From NCBI GenBank assembly GCA_025358025.1, contig JANYKW010000174.1, positions 1 to 64,000 on the forward strand: 64,000 nt of DNA, written 5' to 3'. This DNA is from Bacteroidia bacterium (GTDB taxonomy: Bacteria > Bacteroidota > Bacteroidia > Bacteroidales > Prolixibacteraceae). Of this stretch, positions 16,971 to 25,680 are shown one piece after another; position 1 is the stretch's first letter; each line of letters opens with the position of its first letter. Made by a program: the position numbers and the translations under genes. The notes under the pieces are model-generated. The model had not been told where the DNA came from. It ran no database searches and was given only the letters and a program-made list of their open reading frames with translations.

Positions 16971-18101
16971 GTGAATCTATTCGACGTTTACCCCTTGTAT
17001 GACCTTAACCCTGTCTCTGCACAGGGATGTACTATCACCGATGATAAGGGGGTGGAATACCTTGATTTGTATGGAGGCCATGCAGTTATCTCAGTTGGAC
17101 ATTCTCATCCGCATTACATGCAGCGAATCGGTGACCAGCTGAAAAAAATTGGATTTTACTCCAACTCTGTACAAAATCCAATGCAGGCAGAGCTGGCTAA
17201 AAAGCTTGGAGAACTTTCAGGATACCAGGATTACAATCTCTTCCTCTGTAATTCGGGTGCAGAAGCCAATGAGAATGCCTTAAAACTGGCTTCGTTTATT
17301 ACCGGAAAGAAGAGGATCGTTGCTTTCGAGAAATCTTTTCACGGGCGTACTTCAGCTGCTGTTGCCGTGACAGATAATCCAAAAATCATAGCACCCATTA
17401 ACGATGTTCATGACCGGGTTATTCTTCCGCTAAACAATATGGATGCTTTGCAGAAAGCTCTCTCAACCGGTGAAGTTGCAGCGGTATTGATTGAAGGAAT
17501 TCAGGGTGTCGGAGGATGCCGGGTTCCGTCCCCGGATTTTATGCAGGCAGCGAGCCGGTTGTGTAAAGAGATGAATGTTCTTTTCATTCTGGATGAAATT
17601 CAATCCGGATACGGTCGAAGCGGGAAATTCTTTGCTCATCAATATGCTGGTATACAACCGGATGTGATTACAGTAGCCAAGGGAATGGGCAATGGCTTCC
17701 CGATAGGTGGTGTGCTGGTAGCACCGGACTATAAACCCTGGCATGGGATGCTTGGGACAACCTTTGGCGGAAACTATCTTGCCTGCGCTGCAGGACTGGC
17801 AGTACTGGAGATCATGGAATTGGAGCATCTGGTCGAAAATGCATACACTGTCGGAGGATTTATGATCAAGGAATTGACAACCTTTTCCCAAATAAAAGAG
17901 GTCCGTGGCAAAGGGCTGATGATTGGACTGGAATTTGATGAGCCGGTGGTAGCGCTCCGCAAAAAATTGTTGTTTGAAGAGAAAATATTCACTGGAGTAA
18001 CCGGTACCCATGTAATCAGGATTTTACCTCCGTTGTCATTGAGTCAAAAGGAGGCATCACGTTTTCTGGAAACCTTCTCCCGTGTCTTGAAAAATATGTA
18101 A
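16971..18101 (+). CDS. argD: N-acylornithine aminotransferase
   Basis: A 376-residue class III PLP-dependent aminotransferase converting the N-acylglutamate semialdehyde to N-acylornithine. The PLP lysine lies in TVAKGMGNGFPIGG (about residues 233-236) preceded by the LDEIQSGYGRSG signature. The start is GTG at 16971, directly before NLFDVYPLYD, the usual N-terminus of this branch. It is 49 bp after argC and about 30 bp before proC. ArgD enzymes accept both acetyl and succinyl substrates. Confidence 0.94.
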   Translation: MNLFDVYPLYDLNPVSAQGCTITDDKGVEYLDLYGGHAVISVGHSHPHYMQRIGDQLKKIGFYSNSVQNPMQAELAKKLGELSGYQDYNLFLCNSGAEANENALKLASFITGKKRIVAFEKSFHGRTSAAVAVTDNPKIIAPINDVHDRVILPLNNMDALQKALSTGEVAAVLIEGIQGVGGCRVPSPDFMQAASRLCKEMNVLFILDEIQSGYGRSGKFFAHQYAGIQPDVITVAKGMGNGFPIGGVLVAPDYKPWHGMLGTTFGGNYLACAAGLAVLEIMELEHLVENAYTVGGFMIKELTTFSQIKEVRGKGLMIGLEFDEPVVALRKKLLFEEKIFTGVTGTHVIRILPPLSLSQKEASRFLETFSRVLKNM

Positions 18102-18130
18102 TTTGCACTTTCAATCACAAATCATTCACT

Positions 18131-18934
18131 ATGCAAATCAATGAAGTCAATATAGGAATTATCGGAGGTGGAAATCTGGGCAGATCTGTGGCAGAAGGCT
18201 TCCTGAAAGCCGGTATTAAGTCATCCAAAATAGTAATTACCAGACGTAGGGTTCATCTTCTGGAAGATCTTCGGGAGAAGGGAGTTCAGACTGAAAAAGA
18301 GAACGCCATGGCAGTCATCGGGAAAGAGGTTATTATTCTTGCTGTTAAGCCTTATCAGGCCAAAGAGTTGCTCAGTGAATTGAAGCCCCAGCTGCAACCC
18401 GGTCAGATTCTGCTCTCCCTGATGACCGGAATATCCTTGGCAGAGTTGAGCGAACATGTGCCTGAAGGTGTCTTGGTTTTCAGGGTAATGCCCAATACGG
18501 CTGTTGCATTGCAGGAATCCATGACCCTAATTTCAGCTCCGGAATGTGACACGGCAGTTCAGAAAATTGTTGGAGATCTGTTTGAGACACTTGGTAAAGT
18601 TATTTTTATCAACGAAGAACTCATGGCCGCTGCTACAGTTCTGGGTGCATGCGGGATTGCCTTTGCACTCCGTTTTATCCGTGCTGCTATTCAGGGTGGT
18701 GTAGAGATTGGATTTGGTGCGGATGTAGCACAGCAAATCGTGGCCCAGACCGTGAAAGGTGCAACGGAGCTCATTTTGCAAACAGGTCATCATCCGGAGC
18801 AGGAGATTGACAAAGTGACTACTCCCAAAGGCATTACCATCTCCGGATTGAATGAAATGGAACATCAGGGTTTTTCGTCTGCCTTAATCCGGGGTCTGCT
18901 TGTTTCCTATAACAAGTTGAACAGCGGTAAATAA
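18131..18934 (+). CDS. proC: Pyrroline-5-carboxylate reductase
   Basis: A 267-residue NAD(P)H-dependent reductase catalysing the last step of proline synthesis. The N-terminal dinucleotide motif IGIIGGGNLGRS (about 7-18), the AVKPYQ segment and the C-terminal helical region around TPKGITISGL are all typical of ProC. Its placement between argD and proBA joins proline and arginine synthesis, which share glutamate-derived semialdehydes, under one transcription run. Confidence 0.95.
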   Translation: MQINEVNIGIIGGGNLGRSVAEGFLKAGIKSSKIVITRRRVHLLEDLREKGVQTEKENAMAVIGKEVIILAVKPYQAKELLSELKPQLQPGQILLSLMTGISLAELSEHVPEGVLVFRVMPNTAVALQESMTLISAPECDTAVQKIVGDLFETLGKVIFINEELMAAATVLGACGIAFALRFIRAAIQGGVEIGFGADVAQQIVAQTVKGATELILQTGHHPEQEIDKVTTPKGITISGLNEMEHQGFSSALIRGLLVSYNKLNSGK

Positions 18935-18962
18935 ATAATTGTCAATTATCAATTTGGAAGTT

Positions 18963-19514
18963 ATGGAATTACAAATCATTGAGATCGCCGCTCGTCTGAA
19001 AACCATGCGGGAAACACTTGAAATTTCACCTGAAAAAGCAGCTCATACCTGTGACCTGCCTGTGGTAGATTATTTGAAATATGAGACTGGCGAAACGGAT
19101 ATTCCGGTCAGTATACTCCACCGGATGGCCAGGCATTTTGGTTTTGATATCACCACTTTGCTTACAGGTGAACAACCGCAGGTTCATACTTTCAATCTTA
19201 CCAGGAAAGGCAAGGGAGTAATGGTGCAAAGGCGCAGGACTTACAACTATGAGTCGCTGGCAGCTAATTTTGTGAACAGAAAAGCTGACCCCTATTATGT
19301 AATCGTCGAACCCAAGGAAGATCCTGAAATTTCAGTTAATTCACACCCGGGACAGGAGTTTAACTATATGCTGGAAGGGCAGTTGAAAATATGCATCGGT
19401 GATAGTGAGTTTATCCTTAATCCGGGAGACTCCGTCTATTTTGACTCAGCTATTCCCCATGGCATGCAGGCTATGAATGGCCGTGTAGCACGGTTCCTGG
19501 CTATTGTTCTTTAA
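18963..19514 (+). CDS. XRE-family regulator with C-terminal cupin domain
   Basis: A 183-residue protein with a short N-terminal Cro/C1-type helix-turn-helix (about 5-62, RLKTMRETLEISPEKAA) and a C-terminal cupin_2 domain (about 110-180, with HPGQEFNYMLEGQL and GDSVYFDSAIPHGMQA). Such fusions bind DNA through the HTH and probably sense a small ligand in the cupin barrel. ATG 18963 was preferred to an upstream TTG at 18939. Its position inside the proline-arginine cluster suggests a local regulatory role, but the ligand is unknown. The same gene type occurs in arginine clusters of other Bacteroidota. Confidence 0.85.
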   Translation: MELQIIEIAARLKTMRETLEISPEKAAHTCDLPVVDYLKYETGETDIPVSILHRMARHFGFDITTLLTGEQPQVHTFNLTRKGKGVMVQRRRTYNYESLAANFVNRKADPYYVIVEPKEDPEISVNSHPGQEFNYMLEGQLKICIGDSEFILNPGDSVYFDSAIPHGMQAMNGRVARFLAIVL

Positions 19515-19604
19515 ACTGTTGTGAATTTTAATCCGATAAAGATTCGTAGAATAAAACCAAAAACCAAAGGCAAAAAGCTTGGTCTGATTCAATTGATTTT
19601 TTTC

Positions 19605-20696
19605 ATGATAAATTCGCTGTCATATAAAAAAATTGTCGTCAAAGTTGGAAGCAATGTGCTGACCAAACCGGATGGGATGTTAAACATCTCCAGAATGGCC
19701 CACCTTGTTGAGCAGATCGCGCAATTAAAAAAGGAAGGGGTTCAGGTTATCCTGGTTACCTCCGGTGCTGTTGCTGCCGGACGGGCAGAAGTTGAATCGC
19801 TGAAAAAGCTGGATCCTATCTCCAGCAGGCAATTGTGGTCGGCAGTTGGACAAGTGAAGCTGATCAATCATTATGCAGATCTATTTCATAAACAGGGTGT
19901 TATATGCGCCCAGGTGTTGACAACCAAAGAAAATTTCGGAGACCGGCACCATTACCTGAACATGCGCAACTGCATGCAAACACTGCTTGAAAACGACGTT
20001 ATTCCGGTTGTCAATGAGAACGATACTATATCTGTAACCGAATTAATGTTTACAGACAATGACGAACTTTCCGGATTGATCGCTTCCATGATGGATATGG
20101 AGGCACTCATCATTCTCTCCAATGTGGATGGTTTATATACTTCCGCACCTGATCAGCCGGGCAGCGAACTGATACGAATCATACATCCCCACCGGACCAC
20201 AGAAGGAATATCCATCTCTGCCACAAAATCTGATTTTGGCAGAGGTGGGATGCTGACCAAATATCATATTGCTTCCAAGCTTGCCGGGCAGGGCATATCC
20301 GTCTATATTGCCAATGGCTTCAAGGAGCGGATACTGACAGATATTTTGCACAGCATGAATCAACCTGCGTTTACCCATTTTCTTCCTGCCGCCAAGAAAT
20401 CGAGTGGTGTGCGAAAATGGCTGTCTCATTCCGACGACTTTGCACGAGGTGAGGTGGTAATCAATGAAGGAGCCCGGACAGCCCTGCTATCTGATAAGGC
20501 AGTAAGCCTGCTGATGATCGGAATTACTTCTGTTACAGGATATTTCAAGGAAGGTGACATCGTCAGGATCAAGGACGGTATGGGAAATTTGCTTGGTTTA
20601 GGCAAAACCTCTTTTTCTTCTGATGAAACCATGGTAGAGAAGGGTGGAAAAAAGACCAAACCCTTTATTCATTATGATTATTTATACCTTGTCTGA
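19605..20696 (+). CDS. proB: Glutamate 5-kinase
   Basis: A 363-residue kinase for the first step of proline synthesis. The amino-acid kinase domain ([11 protein letters not shown] at about 8-18, [10 protein letters not shown], and NENDTIS) is followed by a C-terminal PUA domain (about 280-360, including [18 protein letters not shown]). ATG 19605 was chosen: the frame is open from a possible ATG at 19521, but the added 28 residues are Lys-rich and outside the family fold. Its stop overlaps the proA start by one base (TGATG), so the two are translationally coupled. Confidence 0.95.
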   Translation: MINSLSYKKIVVKVGSNVLTKPDGMLNISRMAHLVEQIAQLKKEGVQVILVTSGAVAAGRAEVESLKKLDPISSRQLWSAVGQVKLINHYADLFHKQGVICAQVLTTKENFGDRHHYLNMRNCMQTLLENDVIPVVNENDTISVTELMFTDNDELSGLIASMMDMEALIILSNVDGLYTSAPDQPGSELIRIIHPHRTTEGISISATKSDFGRGGMLTKYHIASKLAGQGISVYIANGFKERILTDILHSMNQPAFTHFLPAAKKSSGVRKWLSHSDDFARGEVVINEGARTALLSDKAVSLLMIGITSVTGYFKEGDIVRIKDGMGNLLGLGKTSFSSDETMVEKGGKKTKPFIHYDYLYLV

Positions 20697-21949
20697 TGTC
20701 GACAAAACATACAGAAAGCTTTGAGCTGGCTTTGCGTGCCAGCAGAAAGATTGGGAAATTAGCCAAAGAGGAGATCAATGAACTGCTCCTTAGGCTCGCC
20801 GATGCTGCAGAAGCATCCATAGATGTAATTCTGCTTGAAAATCAGAAGGATCTGGATCAGATGGATATTTCAGATCCAAAATATGACCGTTTAAAACTGA
20901 CAAAATCCAGGATTGAATCGATTGCCTCAGATATCAGAAATGTCGCTGCTTTGCCTTCCCCATTGGGGAGAATCTTAAGCGGGGAATTGCTGCCAAACGG
21001 ACTAAAAATAAAAAAGGTAAGTGTGCCTTTCGGAGTGATTGGTATCATCTTTGAAGCCAGGCCTAACGTGACATTCGATGTTTTTTCGCTTTGTATTAAG
21101 TCCGGGAATGCCGTGGTGCTGAAGGGTGGCAGTGATGCCGTACATTCAAATGAAGTCATAGCTGAAGTAATCCGGCGCGTTTTGAAAGCATCCGGTAATG
21201 ACGAGAACGCGTTGATATTATTGCCTCCGACCAGGGAAGCCACTACTGCATTGTTACAGGCCAGAGGTTATGTCGATTTAATTATCCCGAGGGGTAGTCA
21301 GGCATTGATCGACTATGTGAGGCAAAATGCAAAAATTCCTGTCATTGAAACAGGTGCAGGTATTTGTCATACTTATTTTGATGCTGAGGGTGACAAAGAG
21401 ATAGGCAGGATTGTGATTCACAATGCGAAAACAAGAAGGGTAAGTGTCTGTAATTCACTTGACTGTCTGGTTATTCACAGGAGCCGGATCCGTGACCTGC
21501 CTTATCTGGTTGGGTTGATGGAACAAAATAATGTAGAAATTTTTGCTGATCCTGATTCTTTTCAGGTTCTGTTGGGTAAATATCCGGAACATTTGCTTCA
21601 TCCAGCCGTTGAAGAATCTTTTGGAACAGAATTTCTATCTTATAAGATGGCCGTAAAAACAGTATCTTCGTTGGAAGAGGCACTCGAACATATTGCAAAA
21701 TATGGTTCGAAACATAGCGAGGCCATTATTTCGGCCAACCGGGATACGCTGGATGAATTTCTGCTTTCTGTTGATGCTGCGGCAGTTTTTGCAAACGCCA
21801 GTACAGCTTTTACAGATGGTGCCCAATTCGGATTGGGAGCTGAAATTGGAATCAGCACGCAAAAATTACATGCCAGGGGACCAATGGCACTTCAGGAGAT
21901 AACAACTTATAAATGGATTGTGGAAGGAGAAGGGCAGGTACGGGAATGA
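20696..21949 (+). CDS. proA: Gamma-glutamyl phosphate reductase
   Basis: A 417-residue NADPH-dependent reductase of glutamyl 5-phosphate, the second step of proline synthesis. It has the ALDH-like fold; the catalytic Cys is in [14 protein letters not shown] (about residue 250), and [15 protein letters not shown] is the cofactor-side motif of ProA. Length is normal. It is translationally coupled to proB and followed 37 bp later by argF'. Confidence 0.96.
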   Translation: MSTKHTESFELALRASRKIGKLAKEEINELLLRLADAAEASIDVILLENQKDLDQMDISDPKYDRLKLTKSRIESIASDIRNVAALPSPLGRILSGELLPNGLKIKKVSVPFGVIGIIFEARPNVTFDVFSLCIKSGNAVVLKGGSDAVHSNEVIAEVIRRVLKASGNDENALILLPPTREATTALLQARGYVDLIIPRGSQALIDYVRQNAKIPVIETGAGICHTYFDAEGDKEIGRIVIHNAKTRRVSVCNSLDCLVIHRSRIRDLPYLVGLMEQNNVEIFADPDSFQVLLGKYPEHLLHPAVEESFGTEFLSYKMAVKTVSSLEEALEHIAKYGSKHSEAIISANRDTLDEFLLSVDAAAVFANASTAFTDGAQFGLGAEIGISTQKLHARGPMALQEITTYKWIVEGEGQVRE

Positions 21950-21986
21950 TAAATGTAAAAAAGATAATTTATAACGCATAACTTTC

Positions 21987-22937
21987 ATGAATCAATTTAC
22001 TTCAGTTTACGATATTCCCAACCTGAAAGAGGCAGTGGAAATGGCCAGGGAGATCAAAAAAGATCCCTATGCATATCAGGATCTCGGGAAAAATAAGACC
22101 ATGGTTCTTATCTTTTTTGACTCCAGTCTTCGTACCAGGTTAAGCACCCAAAAAGCGGCTATGAATCTGGGAATGAATACCATGGTTTTGAACGTCAGTC
22201 AGGATGGCTGGTCTCTGGAGACTGAACTGGGTGTCGTAATGGATGGTGACAAGCCTGAACATCTGCGTGAGGCAATACCGGTTATCGGTACCTATTGCGA
22301 TGTGATCGGTGTTCGTGCTTTTGCACGATTTCAAAGCAGGGAGGATGATTATCAGGAGAAAATTTTGAAGCAGTTCATTGATTTTGCAGGCGTACCTGTT
22401 ATTAGCATGGAAGCCGCCACTCGCCACCCGCTGCAAAGTTTTGCGGATTTGATCACCATCGAGGAATTTAAGAAAAAGCCAAGGCCCAAGGTGGTACTTA
22501 CCTGGGCACCCCACCCAAAAGCATTGCCACAGGCGGTTCCCAACTCATTTGTAGAGTGGATGAGGCAAACAGATTACGAACTTGTTGTCACGCATCCCGA
22601 AGGTTACGAACTGGCACCCGAGTTCATGGGTGATATCAAAGTGGAGTATGATCAGGACAAGGCCTTTGAGGGAGCAGATTTTATCTATGCAAAGAACTGG
22701 TCTTCCTATGAATCCTATGGCAAAATACTTTCTAAAGACAGGAACTGGACCGTTACCATGGGAAAAATGATGCTTACAAATGATGCTAAATTCATGCATT
22801 GTCTACCAGTACGCAGGAATATGATCGTTTCTGACGAAGTTTTGGACAGCGAAAGGTCTATCGTGGTGAAGGAAGCTGAAAATCGTGTATATTCGGCTCA
22901 GGCAGTTTTAACAATGATATTGGAGAATTTGGCATGA
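21987..22937 (+). CDS. argF': N-succinylornithine-type carbamoyltransferase
   Basis: A 316-residue transcarbamylase carrying the carbamoyl-phosphate motif in FFDSSLRTRLST (43-54), MEAATRHPLQSFADL and HCLPVRRNM. It belongs to the acylornithine branch rather than ordinary ArgF/ArgI. In that branch one loop residue sets the substrate: Glu92 in the Xanthomonas acetylornithine enzyme and Pro90 in the Bacteroides fragilis succinylornithine enzyme. Counting from Met1, the loop MDGDKPEHL places Pro exactly at residue 90, so this enzyme should prefer N-succinyl-L-ornithine. Carbamoyl phosphate comes from carAB upstream. The stop overlaps the argB start by 4 nt. Confidence 0.93.
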   Translation: MNQFTSVYDIPNLKEAVEMAREIKKDPYAYQDLGKNKTMVLIFFDSSLRTRLSTQKAAMNLGMNTMVLNVSQDGWSLETELGVVMDGDKPEHLREAIPVIGTYCDVIGVRAFARFQSREDDYQEKILKQFIDFAGVPVISMEAATRHPLQSFADLITIEEFKKKPRPKVVLTWAPHPKALPQAVPNSFVEWMRQTDYELVVTHPEGYELAPEFMGDIKVEYDQDKAFEGADFIYAKNWSSYESYGKILSKDRNWTVTMGKMMLTNDAKFMHCLPVRRNMIVSDEVLDSERSIVVKEAENRVYSAQAVLTMILENLA

Positions 22938-23713
22938 GAGATCGTCTGACAATCATAAAAGTAGGTGGAAATGTAGTAGAAGAGGAAGCCTCTTTGAAAT
23001 CATTGCTAAAAGATTTTTCACGGATTGCAGGAAATAAAATTTTGGTGCACGGAGGGGGTAAAACAGCCAACATACTTTCCGAAAAGCTCGGATTGGAGAG
23101 TAAAAAAGTAGACGGACGGAGAATTACGGATGCTGAGACCCTGAAAATCGTTACCATGGTTTATGCCGGACTGGTCAACAAGAATATTGTTGCAGGATTA
23201 CAGGCCTTGGGAAACAATGCCATCGGTTTAACCGGTGCCGATCTGGATCTGATCAGGGCGGCAAAGCGTCCGGTGGGAGATGTCGACTATGGCTTTGTTG
23301 GGGATATAAAAGCAGTGAATTATCAGGCTCTGAATGAGTTGCTTGCCAGCGGTGCAATACCCGTAGTAGCACCGATCACCCACGACGGACATGGTCAGTT
23401 GCTCAATACCAATGCGGATACCATCGCTTCTGAATTGGCAGTTGCCATGTGTTTTGACTACGAGGTACAGTTGATTTTTTGTTTTGAAAAAAGCGGTGTG
23501 CTGATGAATGAGACCGACGATAACTCAAAAATTAATGAAATTACTCCGGTACTCTTTGAGCAACTGAAACATGAAGGCATCGTTTCCGGAGGTATGATCC
23601 CAAAATTGTCGGATGGTTTCGCTGCCTTGAAAAGGGGTGTTGGCGTCGTGGTAATCACTAATCCGGCAGGAATTTCGGAGGGGTTGAGGGGTACCCGTTT
23701 GGTGCTGAAGTAA
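22934..23713 (+). CDS. argB: N-acylglutamate kinase
   Basis: A 259-residue amino-acid kinase that phosphorylates the gamma-carboxylate of N-acylglutamate. The N-terminal TIIKVGGNVVEEE and the phosphate loop KILVHGGGKTAN (about 36-47) are clear, and the C-terminal SGGMIPKLSDGFAALKRGV segment is typical of ArgB. Translation is coupled to argF' by an ATGA overlap. The gene order puts this second pathway step near the end of the operon. The native substrate is predicted to be N-succinylglutamate. Confidence 0.94.
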   Translation: MRDRLTIIKVGGNVVEEEASLKSLLKDFSRIAGNKILVHGGGKTANILSEKLGLESKKVDGRRITDAETLKIVTMVYAGLVNKNIVAGLQALGNNAIGLTGADLDLIRAAKRPVGDVDYGFVGDIKAVNYQALNELLASGAIPVVAPITHDGHGQLLNTNADTIASELAVAMCFDYEVQLIFCFEKSGVLMNETDDNSKINEITPVLFEQLKHEGIVSGGMIPKLSDGFAALKRGVGVVVITNPAGISEGLRGTRLVLK

Positions 23714-23890
23714 GAAGTACTTCGAGTACTTCAAGTACTTAAAGTTAAGGACTCCCAACCAAAGTTGTTTATGGTGAATTACTCGAAGTACTTGAATTAC
23801 TTAAAGTTAATGACCCCTAGCTAAGGTTGCTTATGGCGAATTACTCGAAGTACTTGAAGTACTCTAAGTACTCGAAGTACTATAAGTGAA
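23714..23890. repeat. AAGTACTT-type repeats with a 62-bp tandem duplication
   Basis: The words GAAGTACTT, CGAGTACTT, ACTCGAAGTACTTGAA and CTAAGTACTC recur throughout. Within them a 62-bp unit beginning ACTTAAAGTTAA is present twice in tandem (starting at 23737 and 23799) with about ten differences. Most words are built on the palindrome AAGTACTT, so many alternative hairpins can form. The block fills the gap between argB and the M20 deacylase and contains no gene. Confidence 0.88.
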
Positions 23891-23916
23891 AGACCACAAA
23901 TCTTATTATTACACCA

Positions 23917-24975
23917 ATGAACCCGGATTACCTGGAAGATTCAATTTCGTTACTAAAAACCATGATCAGCATCTCCTCGCTGAGTCGTGAGGAAACGGCT
24001 GTGGTAGACAGGATCGGGCAGACATTGACGGATTGGGGTTATAAACCTTGCCGGGAAGGCAACAATATATGGATATTTTCTTCCCGTTGGAATGACGATC
24101 TGCCGACCATTCTGCTGAATTCACATGTGGATACTGTTCGTCCGGCCAAAGCCTGGACGTACGATCCTTTTGGTGCAACCGTGGTGGATGGTAAACTGAT
24201 TGGTCTTGGCAGCAATGATGCGGGTGCTTCCGTCGTATCACTCCTGGGTGCTTTCAGGCATCTTGAAGAAAAGTCTCAGCCTTACAATCTGGTTTTCTGT
24301 GCCAGTGCCGAAGAAGAGGTCTCCGGCCTCCATGGAGTTTGCTCAGTACTCAAACACTTTGGGAATATCAGCCTTGCAGTAGTGGGCGAACCTACCGGAA
24401 TGCAGATGGCAGTAGCCGAGAAGGGTTTGATCGTGCTCGATTGCGAGGCAAAAGGAATACCTGGACATGCAGCCCGAAATGAAGGAGAGAATGCCATTTA
24501 CAAAGCAATAGCTGATATTCAGATCTTAACTGCACTGTCCTTCTCCAAAAAATCTCCGGAACTTGGACCTGTAAAGATTTCGGTCACCATGATTGAAGCA
24601 GGAACCCAACACAATGTGATTCCCGATTCCTGCAAATTTGTATTGGATGTACGTACGAATGAGCAATATACCAATGAGGAGGTGTACAAAATCATTGCAG
24701 AAAGCATCACTTCGGAGGTAAAGCCCCGCTCATTTCGTCTGAATTCATCGGGCATTTCTCTGGAACACCCTTTTGTACAGCGGGGAATTTCCTTTGGCTT
24801 GTCCCATTACGGATCTCCGACAACCTCTGATCAGGCAGTCATCCCATATACGTCTGTCAAGATCGGACCAGGTGAATCAGCAAGGTCACATACTGCTGAT
24901 GAATACATCTGCCTGAATGAAATCAGAGATGGTATTGAGCTCTATATTAGGCTACTCGATCAGATTCAACTCTGA
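23917..24975 (+). CDS. M20-family deacylase, probable N-acylcitrulline/acylornithine deacylase (ArgE type)
   Basis: A 352-residue zinc metallopeptidase-fold deacylase of the M20 family. Metal-binding motifs are visible as NSHVDTVRP (His about 66), GSNDAGAS and the catalytic Glu-Glu in CASAEEEVSG; the dimerisation domain occupies about 165-265. In clusters with acylornithine carbamoyltransferase the family member removes the acyl group after carbamoylation, yielding citrulline for ArgG. Here the group is predicted to be succinyl. It is separated from argB by the AAGTACTT repeat block. No argH follows; the next gene is on the opposite strand. Confidence 0.85.
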   Translation: MNPDYLEDSISLLKTMISISSLSREETAVVDRIGQTLTDWGYKPCREGNNIWIFSSRWNDDLPTILLNSHVDTVRPAKAWTYDPFGATVVDGKLIGLGSNDAGASVVSLLGAFRHLEEKSQPYNLVFCASAEEEVSGLHGVCSVLKHFGNISLAVVGEPTGMQMAVAEKGLIVLDCEAKGIPGHAARNEGENAIYKAIADIQILTALSFSKKSPELGPVKISVTMIEAGTQHNVIPDSCKFVLDVRTNEQYTNEEVYKIIAESITSEVKPRSFRLNSSGISLEHPFVQRGISFGLSHYGSPTTSDQAVIPYTSVKIGPGESARSHTADEYICLNEIRDGIELYIRLLDQIQL

Positions 24976-24978
24976 AAT

Positions 24979-25515
24979 TTAATTGAATCTGAGGTCATCC
25001 TCTTCGATAAGCTCCTCTGATTCATCCTCCATAAAAGGATCATCACTATCGATTATTTTGGTGAAATTATCTGGAATTTTCTGTACTTCAGGCACATACG
25101 GAAAAACATCCACGATTGGACTTTCCGTAATTCCGCCGATCTCGAAATCAGCCATCATCCCTTTCATCGCATCAATCACCTGATCGTAAGCGCTTTTTAT
25201 GTTGTCCGAAAAGACCAGCACAAATTGACTGACCCTTTTCTCTTTGCCACTCTCTTCATCAAAGGTGATGAAGGTCACTTTTGCCCTGTACCAGCGATCT
25301 CCGGCCTCAGATGGGATGATCTCTGCAAGTTTGGTCCTGGAAATCCTTGTAACGGTAAATTCGCCGCTAACCATGGAGACCAACTCTTTGTATATACGTG
25401 TTTCTGCTTCTGTAAATGAAACAGCATCCAGCAGATAGGTTTCGCTTACTTTCTTTTCACGGCCGTCTTCTCCCATTTTGGAGTATTTTGCTGTGCACTC
25501 AAACCATGTATTCAT
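24979..25515 (-). CDS. DUF4494 family protein
   Basis: A 178-residue soluble protein recognised as the Bacteroidota-restricted DUF4494 family, with the opening NTWFECTAKYSKMGEDGREKKV split by family-typical segments such as ETYLLDAVSFTEAE. It has no catalytic motif, signal peptide or membrane helix; the C-terminus is acidic (DDPFMEDESEELIEEDDL). Function is unknown. It converges tail to tail with the deacylase gene with a 3-bp gap. Confidence 0.85.
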   Translation of the reverse strand: MNTWFECTAKYSKMGEDGREKKVSETYLLDAVSFTEAETRIYKELVSMVSGEFTVTRISRTKLAEIIPSEAGDRWYRAKVTFITFDEESGKEKRVSQFVLVFSDNIKSAYDQVIDAMKGMMADFEIGGITESPIVDVFPYVPEVQKIPDNFTKIIDSDDPFMEDESEELIEEDDLRFN

Positions 25516-25544
25516 TGCTATTTAATTATTTATACTATTTATAT

Positions 25545-25680
25545 TCTTATAAAAGGCTAAGAGCTAACTGCCAATTGCTAAAAGCTTTTAGCATTTAGCC
25601 TTTAGCCTTTTGGGACTCCAAACATTTGAAGCTTTTTAGCTAAGAGCTAACAGCTAATAGCTAACAGCTTTTAGCTTTAG
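25545..25680. repeat. AGCT/TTAGC-type inverted repeats, third copy
   Basis: This block combines GGCTAAGAGCTAAC, a perfect 18-bp palindrome TGCTAAAAG/CTTTTAGCA (25576-25593) and a long run of AGCTAAGAGC, TAACAGCTAA and TAGCTAACAG. It belongs to the same family as 1352-1504. The right end overlaps the SGNH hydrolase gene, whose last residues (Leu-Lys-Ala-Val-Ser-Tyr) and stop codon are encoded by the repeat. It can fold into several alternative hairpins and may terminate transcription from the rpmB-rimO side. Confidence 0.85.

Noticed and set aside
23714-23890. Possible CRISPR array or phage attachment site
   Set aside because: The repeats are short, contiguous and palindromic with no unique spacers, and no integrase is present.
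24976-25515. Search for argH after the deacylase
   Set aside because: The next gene is DUF4494 on the opposite strand; no argininosuccinate lyase occurs in the window, so the pathway's last step is encoded elsewhere.
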